Assembly: GCA_020631575.1 (NCBI GenBank)
Contig: JAHDGX010000004.1
Location: 1-30,695, forward strand
Origin: Candidatus Altimarinota bacterium
Lineage (GTDB): Bacteria; Patescibacteriota; Gracilibacteria; BD1-5; UBA6164
DNA: 30,695 bases
Direction: 5' to 3'
The notes beneath the pieces are model-generated. The model saw only the letters and a list, made by a program, of their open reading frames with translations. It was not told the origin of the DNA and did not search any database. The translations under genes and the position numbers were made by a program. Below, in pieces: positions 19,678 to 28,500 of this stretch (position 1 is the first letter of the stretch; each line of letters starts with the position of its first letter).

Positions 19678-20906
19678 AGACTTTTTTTAATAGAAAAGTA
19701 TTTTTTTCTTCGCATCTTCTTTTTATAATTTTCTGGATCTCTATCTCTAGAAATACTCAACAGTAGTGCAAGACCAAATGAAAGCGACAAGAGACTTGAT
19801 CATCAGTAACTAATAAATGGGAGCGTAATCCCAGTGAGAGGAACTATGTTAAGGTTAACTCATATGTTTATAAATGCTTGCAGGAGTATCCATGTGGTGA
19901 CTCAGATTGCTGCATATTTCGCAAACAAGTCTTTACTATAACGCGCTATGAGTACTCCCCTATATCCAATATATAAGTACATGTTTACAAGTATAAATGC
20001 TCCTATAAATCCAAGCTCCTCAACTATAACAGAAAATATAAAATCTCATTGTACTTCTGGGAGGTATCAGAACTTTTGAACTGACCCTCAGAATCAGAGT
20101 CAATTAAATCATCAGCTCCCTATTGCTACAAGTGCTTGTTCTGTTTGATAATTAATAGTCTTATTTGCTATAGCTTCCTGATTGTCAGCAAGAAAATTAT
20201 CTATTCTGTTTGTGATGTATCAGAGTGAATTGAGGTTTTTTCCTGTTTCAGGATCGTAATCACCAGCAAGGTATACTCAGCCTGCTATGCTCACTCATAC
20301 TATAAACATAAGTCAGAGGTGTTTTATGTTTGCTCAGGCATAGAAAAACATGATAAACGAAAGAGGTATGACCACGAGAATAGTTCAAAAGTCTGGCTGC
20401 GCTCAAACAAGTATAAGTATAGAAAGTATTACGAGTGAAAAAGGAATAAATCACTGCGAGAAGCTTTGCAGGTATTGTTTATATTGCTTAAAAAATGCAG
20501 CCAGATACACTATAAGTGCAAACTTGAGAAACTCAGTTGGCTGGATGTTGAAAGGGATTCAAGGAATAGCTATCCATCAACGGGCTCATTTATACGCTTC
20601 TCAGAGTATGAGAACTACTATGAGGAGGACTATAGCGAGTCAAAATATATGTTTTGAGTATTTTTCATATACACTATATTTTACTTTTACAAGTACTCAA
20701 AGTAGGCATAGTGAGACAAGCACATGTATGATATTTCTGATAACGTAGAAGTGATTGTATGCCTCTGATATGTATCATGCTGCTGCTTGAGCGCTCGTTA
20801 CTCTAAAAGATCACCATACAGAAACAGAACTAATCATAATCATTCCAAAGATTATCATGAGGAGTACTGTGAAAAATAGTGGGTAATCTACTGATTTTTG
20901 AGACAT
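19668..20906 (-). CDS. ftsW: SEDS-family septal peptidoglycan polymerase FtsW (or RodA)
   Basis: A 412-residue protein with about ten membrane helices. SEDS glycosyltransferases polymerise lipid II together with a class B penicillin-binding protein. Landmarks are GARGWIAIPGIPFNIQPTEF, VGAQPDFGTILVVIPLSF, FSVIVEELGFIGA, and NLNIVPLTGITLPFISYGGS, the family's C-terminal signature. Many glycines in these motifs are TGA. The match is closer to FtsW than RodA by eye, but the two are hard to separate without an alignment. It starts 3 bases after the yggT stop, and its last codons overlap the truncated mutS start by 10 bases. With ftsK and the M23 peptidase, it shows that the cell builds and divides its own wall. 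Confidence 0.88.
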
Positions 20907-20909
20907 GAT

Positions 20910-21200
20910 CTAGAGAGCAATTTGTGATAAAACTTCATTTACTTCCGGAAACTGTATTTGCAAGAATGAACGGATAAATATTATGATAGCAATTACAATA
21001 ATTGCTGTAAATTCAAATGGTCAGAAACGTGTTGGAATATATTTTCTGATAGTTGTATAAATTGGCCCAAGAACGTCATGTAAAAATCTTGGTCTATATC
21101 GTATTCCTGCAAGAGTAAGCCATGAAAGGATTACATCAAAAAATACAAGATACATAATGAGTTCAAGAAATATAACTATACTAAGTATTATGAATATCAT
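20910..21200 (-). CDS. YggT-family membrane protein
   Basis: 96 residues with two hydrophobic helices (IILSIVIFLELIMYLVFFDV and FEFTAIIVIAIIIFIRSFLQ) separated by a polar loop. The loop carries the family pattern ILSWL followed by PIYTTIRKYIP, close to the 'P.l.piR...P' of YggT/Ycf19 proteins. These are small membrane proteins linked to osmotic tolerance and to division or plastid nucleoid placement; the molecular role is not settled. It starts 2 bases after the rnc stop and ends in TAG, 3 bases before ftsW. Placement next to ftsW fits a division link, by inference. Confidence 0.78.
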
Positions 21201-21202
21201 GT

Positions 21203-21931
21203 TTAATTATTAAGTTGTAAATATCAGTTTTCCGCTGCAGATTCCTGAGCTTTTTTCTTACTTGATCAGCTTCATTCACCTAGTTTTTGTTTTCATGCAT
21301 ACACTCCTACGAGAAAGTTTTTATCATGGTCTGGTCAAGATTCACTTATAAGTTCATAGTGTGGAGTAATATCTTGTTCTGCTTGAATTTTTTCTTGGAG
21401 AAGAGTTTTATAGTCTTTAAAGAGCTTATTCTCCATAATATGTGAAAGTGTAGAGTATATGTGCTTTTCTATAAAATTTTCTGCTGCCTCTATTCCTGAG
21501 TCCAAGTATAAAGCTCATATAAAAGCCTCTACAGTATTTGCAAGGATATAATCATTTTCTCTTCATCAAGACTTTTCTTCTCATTTTCAAAGATAGAGAT
21601 ATTTTTGAAAATTAAGTGACTTCGCTATCTGAGAAAGATTTCTTCCTCTCACAAGGGCACTTCTCATATCGGTCATCTCCCCCTCTTGTTTTTCTGGAAA
21701 GTCGAGAAATAGTCTGTTTGTTATAGTGAGTTCTAGAACAGCGTCTCACAAAAACTCAAGTCTTTCATTGTGCTCGGGGGCAAAATCATTTCTTTCATTT
21801 ACTATAGATCGGTGAATGAATGCAAGTATAAAGAGCTCTATGTTATTTGCTTGCAATTCTATACTTCATAAAAACTCTGAAATACTTGTCTTACATGTCT
21901 CACTATTTATTGCTTTTTTTGTTATTACCAA
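21203..21931 (-). CDS. rnc: Ribonuclease III
   Basis: 242 residues. The endonuclease domain has HNERLEFLGDAVLEL, the RNase III signature, with TGA for its central glycine at 21746-21748. It also has MRSALVRGRNLSQIAKSL and ANTVEAFIGALYLD with the second acidic site. A double-stranded-RNA binding domain ends the protein (DKNFLVGVYAGKQKLGEGSG, then SSKKKAQESAAEN). It cuts rRNA precursors and other duplex RNA. No ATG lies in frame upstream of the domain, so I place the start at TTG (21929-21931), which gives VITKKAINSETCKTSISEFL after the initiator. An unusual start codon or a shorter form is possible. It leads the cluster running to the cupin-like gene. Confidence 0.93.
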
Positions 21932-21943
21932 AGGTAAAAAATA

Positions 21944-21977
21944 AAAAAATAATATCTATTATAAGATATTATTTTTT
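21944..21977 (-). terminator. nusB terminator
   Basis: A perfect 14-bp stem (AAAAAATAATATCT / AGATATTATTTTTT) with a 6-base loop, between the nusB stop and the rnc start. Its end is only 12 bases from the TTG start of rnc, so it may also influence rnc expression. Confidence 0.75.
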
Positions 21978-21995
21978 AACAGTAAGTAAAGTGCA

Positions 21996-22460
21996 TTAAT
22001 CGCAAAAAAACTCTTTCTGATCCGTGAATTTAAATTCTCAAGCAATATGTTTCTCTATATCTTTATAAAAACTATTGAGTATACCATTTACTATGTTTTT
22101 GCTATTGTCATCTCCATAATATTTTCCGAGATCTATTGCTTCGTTAATTGAGACTTTTGCTGGAATTTCTTCTTTTAACCACAGCATTTCTGTGATTGCA
22201 ATCGCAATTGCTAAGATATTAGTCTTTAACATCGTTTCGAGATCAAACTTAGGAGCATACTTTTCTATTACTCCTAGGATATAATCTTGATGATTTGGTA
22301 TAAGTTTTAGCATCTCACCCATGTAGTCCATGTCTGGGTCGAAATCAAATCTATCATCAAAGAATGCTTCGTTAAAAGACTCTTCTTCTAACTGAGTATA
22401 GATTCTAGCATAGAGCTTCTGTACGAGATGTCTTCGTGTCTTTTTTCTGGATACTTTCAT
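21996..22460 (-). CDS. nusB: Transcription antitermination factor NusB
   Basis: A 154-residue all-helical protein that binds boxA RNA together with ribosomal protein S10 during rRNA transcription. The start is MKVSRKKTRRHLVQKLYARI. The C-terminal half has the typical LAIAIAITEMLWLKEEIPAK, then VSINEAIDLGKYYGDDNSKN and IVNGILNSFYKD. Only one of about six glycines is TGA, near the C-terminus, and the last 14 residues after it are lost under the standard code. It lies between rpmF and rnc on the same strand, with hairpins on both sides. Confidence 0.93.
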
Positions 22461-22498
22461 ATATGGGGTGCGGGTATATAAAATTTAAAGCGAAAAAA

Positions 22499-22530
22499 AT
22501 CTCTCATTTCTATTTCTAGAAATAAGAGAT
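22499..22530 (-). terminator. Terminator between rpmF and nusB
   Basis: On the minus strand ATCTCTTATTTCT pairs with AGAAATGAGAGAT (one U-G pair) around a 6-base loop, followed by seven T. It lies shortly past the rpmF stop. Leaky termination could allow some nusB read-through. Confidence 0.8.
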
Positions 22531-22541
22531 ATAAAGAGTAA

Positions 22542-22754
22542 CTATACTCTTGTAACTTTTTGTTTACTTTTTTTAGCAGCAACTATTTGTTCTCCCTTGT
22601 ATACTCCGTTTTCATCAGCGAAGTGAGAAAGACCGTTTCCTTCTTTATTAAGAGAAACTCTGTTTGCTAGCTTTTTAGCAGTAAGTTTTATCCAGTTAGT
22701 AGTTCTTTGTCTACTTCTGTGTTTTGAGTGTTTTTTCTTAGGACCAAAAGCCAT
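22542..22754 (-). CDS. rpmF: 50S ribosomal protein L32
   Basis: 70 residues: a basic N-terminus (MAFGPKKKHSKHRSRQRTTN) followed by WIKLTAKKLANRVSLN and a degenerate ribbon (GLSHFADENGVYKGEQIV), which matches the 'LSH..C..CG.YKGR.V' end of L32. The zinc-binding cysteines are absent, as in the C-minus variants known for several small ribosomal proteins. All five glycines use GGN codons and none uses TGA, unlike most genes here. It has its own promoter at 22798-22825 and a terminator after it. Confidence 0.88.
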   Translation of the reverse strand: MAFGPKKKHSKHRSRQRTTNWIKLTAKKLANRVSLNKEGNGLSHFADENGVYKGEQIVAAKKSKQKVTRV

Positions 22755-22797
22755 AATCAGCGCGTTAATTTATAAGAACGTATTTATTACGTGCCGG

Positions 22798-22825
22798 ATT
22801 ATATGTTTTGATTTCATTTATGCAA
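22798..22825 (-). promoter_or_regulatory. rpmF promoter
   Basis: On the minus strand TTGCAT, 16-base spacer, then a perfect TATAAT. The leader would be about 35 bases. Confidence 0.6.
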
Positions 22826-22833
22826 GTTTTTTA

Positions 22834-22862
22834 TTGTGCATTTTAGTTTTTTTAGATATATT
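22834..22862 (+). promoter_or_regulatory. Candidate promoter of the 22923 gene
   Basis: TTGTGC, 17-base spacer, TATATT. Transcription would begin near 22869, downstream of the in-frame ATGs at 22836 and 22863. This supports the start at 22923. Confidence 0.45.
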
Positions 22863-22922
22863 ATGTTAACATTTTTAAAGCTACCATCTTATATTTATTT
22901 TTCAGCTCTATTAAATTTAACA

Positions 22923-23492
22923 ATGAATCTAATTCCAGAAGAATTTTCAGAAAATCCCACTCTAGCAGCACATTTAGTATGTGAACCCTTAGAATTAGAC
23001 TTTAAGCTACCAGAAGCAAAATGAAAAGTATGCTCTTTAGTATGATTGAATGATGATGCTAAGGATTTTTTATCAACCAGTGTTGAGCACTTAGATATGC
23101 CAATGGATCTTTGATGAAACTATAGTTTAATATGAGAAATCATTACTACTGACCAATTACAACTCTCTAGAGTGTTTAATACTAGGTTGGGAAGAAAAAG
23201 GTGATGAGAATTATTGCAACAATTATTCTCTTTAGATTGTAATTATTTATCAATTAGATGAGCTAGATTATGATGAGACGCTAGAATAACTCATTGTTAC
23301 CCTTTCCCTCATACTCTTAACAAAACTACAACAAAAGAAGTAAGAGCACAAATAGATACAATTACATCTAGACCTCTTCGTAGTTATGAAAACAAAAGCA
23401 TTCACGATCTTTTATGTGGAGCTGATTGTACTCAGACATTTTGGGATTTTTGTATGACATGTCTAAAAAAATGAATCCCATTAAAACCTTAG
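22923..23492 (+). CDS. Unknown protein, 189 aa
   Basis: Not recognised. MNLIPEEFSENPTLAAHLVC opens a soluble protein with no signal peptide or membrane helix. Features are a beta segment (LELDFKLPEAKGKVCSLVGL), a glycine-rich part (DLGGNYSLIGEIITTDQLQL) and a basic part (SRVFNTRLGRKRGGELLQQL). Scattered cysteines near the C-terminus (LLCGADCTQTFWDFCMTC) include a final CxxC. About eleven of thirteen glycines are TGA, including three TGA-TGA pairs, so only table 25 shows the gene. It ends in TAG, 45 bases before the S-box leader of metK. The cysteine pattern could bind a metal; that is a guess. Confidence 0.7.
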
Positions 23493-23537
23493 TATAAAAC
23501 AATTTGCTTTTTCTGATAATCTTATAAAATAGCAATA

Positions 23538-23646
23538 CATATCCAGAGAGAGTATGAGAGATAGAGGCTCTATGACTACTCCGGCAACCTGTTTTCGTCA
23601 AAGGAAAAAAGGTGCTCCTTCCTCCCCTGTTTAAGGGAAAGATATA
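23538..23646 (+). promoter_or_regulatory. SAM-I (S-box) riboswitch
   Basis: The diagnostic S-box elements appear in order: ATATC of P1, CAGAGAGAG of P2, AGGCTCTATGA leading to CTCCGGCAACC, then AAGGTGCTCCTTCC, a P4 stem (TCCC / GGGA) and the closing GATAT of P1. It is followed by a terminator and metK, the classic S-box target. S-adenosylmethionine should stabilise P1 and let the terminator form, so metK is off when SAM is plentiful. Confidence 0.9.
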
Positions 23647-23668
23647 GATAAAAATAATAAATTTTATT

Positions 23669-23697
23669 AAGCCTTTTCCAAACGAAAAGGCTTTTTC
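23669..23697 (+). terminator. Expression-platform terminator of the metK riboswitch
   Basis: AAGCCTTTTC, 5-base loop, GAAAAGGCTT, then a T run, between the aptamer and metK. An A/T-rich partly palindromic segment at 23650-23668 could take part in the alternative antiterminator. Confidence 0.85.
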
Positions 23698-23742
23698 TAT
23701 GACTGAATATGTGTATTTTATTTTCTAAGGTTTTAAAAATCT

Positions 23743-24864
23743 ATGAAACATTATATATCCGCAGAATCTGTGACTGCAGGGCATCCTGATAAGATGTGTG
23801 ATCAGATAAGTGACGCTATACTTGATGCTTGTCTTAAAGAAGATCCTAATTCTCGAGTAGCATGTGAGTGTCTTGTTACTACTGGGACAATAGTGGTAAG
23901 TTGAGAAATCACAACAAATGCGTGGGTTAACTTTCAAGACATTGCAAGAGATGTAGTGAGGAATATCGGTTATGATAGTTTAGAGGCAGGTTTTTCTGCT
24001 GACGATGTTTCTGTGCAGATTCTGATTAATTCTCAATCACCAGATATTGCTCAATGAGTAGATACTGGATGAGCTGGTGATCAATGAATCATGTTTTGAT
24101 ATGCAAGTAATGAAAACGAAGCATATATGCCTACTCCAATATATCTAGCACATAAACTAGCTAGAAAGCTCGAAGAAGTTAGAAAAAACGGAACACTTCC
24201 CTACTTGCAACCAGATGGAAAAACTCAAGTAAGTTGTGAATACGAGGATGGAAAGCTCCTGAGAATAGCTACAGTAGTTATATCCAATCAGCATACAGCA
24301 AATGTAAGTCTCGAAGAACTTCAGGCAGGAATAAGAAAAGAAGTAATAGAGGCTGAGTTATGAAATTTAATTGATGAAAATACAGTTTTTCATATTAATC
24401 CAACAGGTAAGTTTGTCATTTGATGACCTAAGTGAGATGCATGACTCACTGGAAGAAAGATTATTATAGATACTTATGGAGGAATAGGGAGACATTGAGG
24501 ATGAGCATTTTCAGGAAAAGATCCATCTAAAGTAGATAGATCGGCAGCATATATGGCACGCTATCTTGCAAAAAATATTGTAGCTGCAGGTATATGTGAT
24601 ACCTGTGAGATTCAATTAGCCTATGCTATAGGAGTTGTGGAACCTGTAAGTATCTATGTAGACATGAAGAATCCTTCAGTAGCTACTGAAAAAGTAGTTG
24701 AAACTGTAGAAAATAATTTTGATTTATCACAGTGATGAATTATAAAGTTTTTAGATCTAAAGAAACCTATATTTGCAAAAACTGCTACCTACTGACACTT
24801 TGGTCGTGATGATGTTAGCTGGGAAGAACTTAATAGTGTAGAATTATTTCAATCTATAGCTTAG
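23743..24864 (+). CDS. metK: S-adenosylmethionine synthetase
   Basis: 373 residues. It makes SAM from methionine and ATP. Signatures seen are ISAESVTAGHPDKMCDQISD at the N-terminus with the catalytic His, GGAGDQGIMFGYA, FVIGGPKGDAGLTGRKIIID, YGGIGRHGGGAFSGKDPSKV and DRSAAYMARYLAKNIVAAG. Most of the glycines in these motifs are TGA codons, so active-site glycines depend on recoding. TAAGG lies 12 bases before the ATG. Expression is under the S-box riboswitch upstream, which closes a feedback loop on its own product. Length and motifs are normal; the stop is TAG. Confidence 0.97.
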
Positions 24865-24926
24865 GTATTTTGTTTTTACTATACTAGTGTGTTAAGATAA
24901 ATCTATATTAGGATTTATGATTATTA

Positions 24927-26297
24927 ATGAACGATTTAGTAAAACCACCCATAACACAAACTTGAATATCTCCTGATATTTCTGTCGCTGTAATTGAGTG
25001 AACTAAATCAGCAACTTTTGATAATTTGGATTCTACTCCTTTCTGAGAGATACAGATCGTTCAAAGAAAGCCTAGACAAAAGTATAGAGAAACATATAAG
25101 TATTTCCTTGAATTGTTAGATACTAATTGAGAAAAAGTTACTTTTGATTGTATTGAGGGAGTATATAACTTACTAACTTCTTTACATTCATCATACTGAA
25201 AGCTTTATGTTTCTAAGAGTAGAACTGAAAGAAGATATTTAGAAATTCTGGCAGAAGAGCTTTGAGACACATTTTTATCACGTTTAGGTCATTCTTGATA
25301 TTATATTTGAAATATAAGTGAAACCTCTAAAGAAAAAATTTTGCTAGAACATAAGGTTGAAAATTGAATGGATTTGGATGAAGATGAGGAGTTTGAGTGA
25401 ATAATTGGTAATACTAGCTATAGATCAAAATGTAAATGGATCGATAAATGAAAAACTACATATTATGTTGAGTCTGTAGATTCGAGTTGAGTAAAAAAAG
25501 TTATTCATATTGCAAAGCAGTGATATGTTTTGTTGCTTAAGCTTTTTCAAAATAAAGGAGAATTATTAAAATGTGGTTCAAAATTTCGTTCTGAAAGGGA
25601 TCAGATAAGGGGATCCTTTTGATCAGATTTTTTAAACACAATTCCATGAGTGTGAATATATATTGGAGAACTAGCTGATAGTAATGATTTTTTATCAACT
25701 AGCTTACTGGTTGGAAAGATTGATGAAAAAGATCAAAAAACATTAGCTCTCCCTAATATGGAAATAACTTTCACAGAAAAAAGATCCTATAATAGGAGAT
25801 TTAGTTATGTAGCTAGAGTACAGAAATACCCACTAAGTTCAAATCTAGATACTGAATGTGTTTTTACGCATGATGAAGTAAATTTATTATTTAAGTTTGC
25901 TACTGCAGAAGATGGAGTTATTGAATCTTTAGATAAAAATCAGAAACGTAGAGTTTCAGGAATTAGGCAACAATTATGAGTATGAATTATATCTTGGGAG
26001 AAGTCTATAGGTTGGTATTTGGACGATCCTAAAATAGATAGAAGTACATTTAGGAAATCATCTAGTAGTAAAGTGAAATCAAATATAAAAGAGAAAAAAC
26101 TAGGAAAAAGAGAAATTCATATTCAGATTAATCAAATACTTCAATGTAACCCTTGAGAGATTTTTACAATTGAAGATATTGTAGAAATTCTAGAACATCC
26201 TGCCAGCCATAATACTCTACAAGAGGTTGTTAAGAATATTATTGTTTCAAACCCTAATGTTTCTTGAAGCATGAGTGAAGGTATAACATATAATTAA
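24927..26297 (+). CDS. Unknown protein, 456 aa
   Basis: Not recognised. The frame begins MNDLVKPPITQTGISPDISV, contains more than 20 TGA glycines, and ends in TAA at 26295-26297, shortly before a terminator. It is soluble and mixed alpha/beta: a Lys/Arg-rich helix early on (RKPRQKYRETYKYFLELLDT), a lysine-rich segment near residue 400 (SKVKSNIKEKKLGKREIHIQ) and a C-terminal helical part (IEDIVEILEHPASHNTLQEV, then VKNIIVSN) that could be a small winged-helix-like fold. There are no membrane segments. It starts 62 bases after metK with no terminator between, so metK read-through, and hence SAM control, is possible. Confidence 0.75.
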
Positions 26298-26334
26298 GAT
26301 TGATAAAGATACTCTTCCCTATTTGCATTATACT

Positions 26335-26367
26335 AAAAAATATCTACAATTTACGTAGATATTTTTT
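26335..26367 (+). terminator. Terminator after the 24927 gene
   Basis: A perfect 13-bp stem (AAAAAATATCTAC / GTAGATATTTTTT) with a 7-base loop and a terminal T run, separating this gene from the two-component pair. Confidence 0.85.
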
Positions 26368-26377
26368 ATGTATAGAA

Positions 26378-27049
26378 ATGAAAAAAATTTGTATTGTAGA
26401 GGATGATGTAGGAATTTCTACTTCTCTTAAACTCTATCTAGAAAACTCGGACTTCGAAGTACTTGTTCATGAAACATGAGTAGGGGCAGTAGAGGTAGTA
26501 TTAGAAAGTAGTGCGGATCTAGTTATTTTGGATATTAATCTTCCAGAAATTGATTGAGTTCAAGTTTGTGCTGAACTGCGTAAGACTTCTGACATTCCTG
26601 TTATAATGTTAACTGCGAGATGAGGAGAAATAGATAGAATTACAGGTTTAGAATCATGAGCTGATGATTATATAGCAAAACCATTTTCTCCGAGAGAACT
26701 TCTAGCTAGGATTAACTCTATATTAAGAAGGTCACAAAAAGACGAGAATGAAGATCAGACAACAATACTCACTTATAAAGATATAAGTTTAGATGTAGAT
26801 AAACTAGAACTTATTGTTTGATGAGCAGAAGTATCAGTTACTAAAAATGAGTTTGATATTTTAGAGAAAATATTCTCAGAGAATGGAAAATTGGTAACAA
26901 GAGAAAGCCTCATGAAAGAGGTCATCTGATACGATAATTATGTATATGATAGAACGATTGATACACATATTAAAAACTTAAGAAAGAAGCTTTGAGACAG
27001 AGAGGTTATTCTGACAGTGCGCGGAAAGTGATATAGATTAAACAATTAA
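26378..27049 (+). CDS. OmpR/PhoB-family response regulator
   Basis: 223 residues. The receiver domain has the acidic pair Glu8-Asp9 (IVEDDVG), the phospho-acceptor Asp52 (LVILDINLPEIDG), the switch Thr in VIMLTARGGE, and Lys101 (DYIAKPFSP). A C-terminal winged helix follows (ELIVGGAEVSVTKNEFDILE, DRTIDTHIKNLRKKLG, TVRGKGYRL), so it binds DNA as a dimer when phosphorylated. The stop is directly followed by the kinase ATG, with one base between. Recoded TGA glycines include the conserved ones after the Asp52 loop and in ESGADDY. The target genes are unknown; the secreted coiled-coil gene downstream is one candidate. Confidence 0.95.
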
Positions 27050-27050
27050 T

Positions 27051-28355
27051 ATGTCATTATCTCGAAAATTTGTTATTGTTCTTATAATATCAGTCTGCAG
27101 TATAGCGCTTGTAAATATTGCAGCCTTTTATACTTTTTATGGTTCTTTCATAAAATTGTATCTTTCGGAAAAAATCTCACTACGAGAGACTGTAACTATA
27201 GAGTATATTAATAGTATAATAGAGAAACAAACTCTCGAAGATATTGATAATATTTTTAATGATGCCGAGTTAGAATTTTTTGAACTTCTTGATAATAGTG
27301 ATGGAACCATTCCACTCAAAGATCCTGCTAATGTGAGTGTAGTAGTTGAATATCTGTCAAAAAGTGGTGTGTCTCCTAAGTATATTGAAGAAATTATTCC
27401 AGAAAATAATTTAGAAAAGATACTGGGTTCATTAAGAGACCCTAATTCTCCAGAATCACTCTTTATCAAAAGACTCTTTATTTCTCTTGTTATTACAAAT
27501 ATTATTGCTCTGATGTGACTTGCTATAACAGTTTTTTACTTCACTAAAACAATTATACTTCCCATAAAGAGGGCAACGTGACAAATAAAATGAATGCAAC
27601 CCTGAAGTAGTGCGGAAAGAATTGATTACAAAAGAAAAGATGAAATTTGACTTTTGATAGAATCAATTAATGGCCTAAATTCGAGGCTTTCCGTTCAGGA
27701 AAAGATAAGGAGTCGATTGTTAGCTGATATATCACATGAATTAAAAACTCCAATTACTTCGATTCAGTGTTATCTAGAGTGAATTTCTGATGGAGTTATA
27801 GAGCTTACAGATAAGAATTTATCTGCAATAAGTAGTGAGATGTGACGACTTACAGAACTCGTAAATCAAATTATGGAGTTTGAAAAATTTGAGAACTCAG
27901 AAATAAAGTTAGAAAAAGTATCATCTAATCCATACGAAATAATATCTCAAATAGCAGAAACTCAGAATCACTCACTCAAAGAAAGTAGACAAGAGATAGT
28001 TCTCACAGGTTCAAAAAATATAGAGTTATTTCTAGATCCTAATCTATTCACTCAGCTAGTTTATAATATTATTTGAAATTTTAAGAAGTATGCTGGAAAT
28101 GGTACTACACTTACTATTCACATAACATCAAAAAACATATATTTTTCTGACAATTGAAAATGAATTGCAAAAAAAGAAGTGTGATATCTCTTTGAAAAGT
28201 TTTATCAGTGAAAGAAGGAAAAAAGTTGAAATATTAATACAAGATGAATTTGAGTATGACTCTCAGTTGTAAAGAAAATATCTGATACTCACTGATGGGA
28301 TAGTAAAATTATCTCTGACTTATGAAAGTGATTTAGCTATAATATTACTTTTTAA
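27051..28355 (+). CDS. Sensor histidine kinase
   Basis: 434 residues. An N-terminal membrane helix (VIVLIISVCSIALVNIAAFY) is followed by an extracytoplasmic sensor domain of about 110 residues with no known motif, a second helix (FISLVITNIIALMGLAITVF) and a HAMP-like linker (TKTIILPIKRATGQIKGM). Next comes the HisKA domain with His229 (LLADISHELKTPITSIQ), and a HATPase domain with a modified N box (YNIIGNFKKYAGNG, with Phe where most kinases have Ala), G1 (FSDNGKGIA) and G2 (TRGIGVGLSVVKKI). It should phosphorylate the response regulator encoded just before it. The signal sensed is unknown. The glycines of the ATP-binding boxes are mostly TGA. Confidence 0.95.
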
Positions 28356-28370
28356 TCTCTTCACATAACT

Positions 28371-28399
28371 TTCACATTACAAGCTGGAATTTCTTTAAT
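28371..28399 (+). promoter_or_regulatory. Candidate promoter of the coiled-coil gene
   Basis: TTCACA, 17-base spacer, TTTAAT, just after the kinase stop. It would start transcription near 28406, just before the long hairpin at 28419-28484. Confidence 0.35.
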
Positions 28400-28418
28400 A
28401 ATCTATATCATATATTAG

Positions 28419-28484
28419 TTAAGAAATCCTTATTAATCATGTGGTTAAGCCTTATAAAACTACTTACTTCTAAGGATTTCTTAA
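28419..28484 (+). promoter_or_regulatory. Long leader hairpin before the coiled-coil gene
   Basis: TTAAGAAATCCTTA (28419-28432) is the exact reverse complement of 28471-28484, giving a 14-bp stem with a 38-base loop, 16 bases before the ATG. No T run follows, so it is not a typical terminator. It may be a regulatory leader or a binding site. Confidence 0.5.
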
Positions 28485-28500
28485 TTAAATAAAACAATAA

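Noticed and set aside
20260..20748. Frames on both strands inside ftsW
   Set aside because: The ftsW frame with its SEDS motifs runs through this region; the others are out-of-frame readings.
22836..22922. Longer N-terminus for the gene at 22923 (ATG at 22836 or 22863)
   Set aside because: The candidate promoter overlaps that stretch, and the extra residues are AT-driven hydrophobics without a signal-peptide layout.
28419..28484. Intrinsic terminator of the histidine kinase gene
   Set aside because: The loop is 38 bases and no T run follows the stem. A regulatory leader fits better, though this is unproven.
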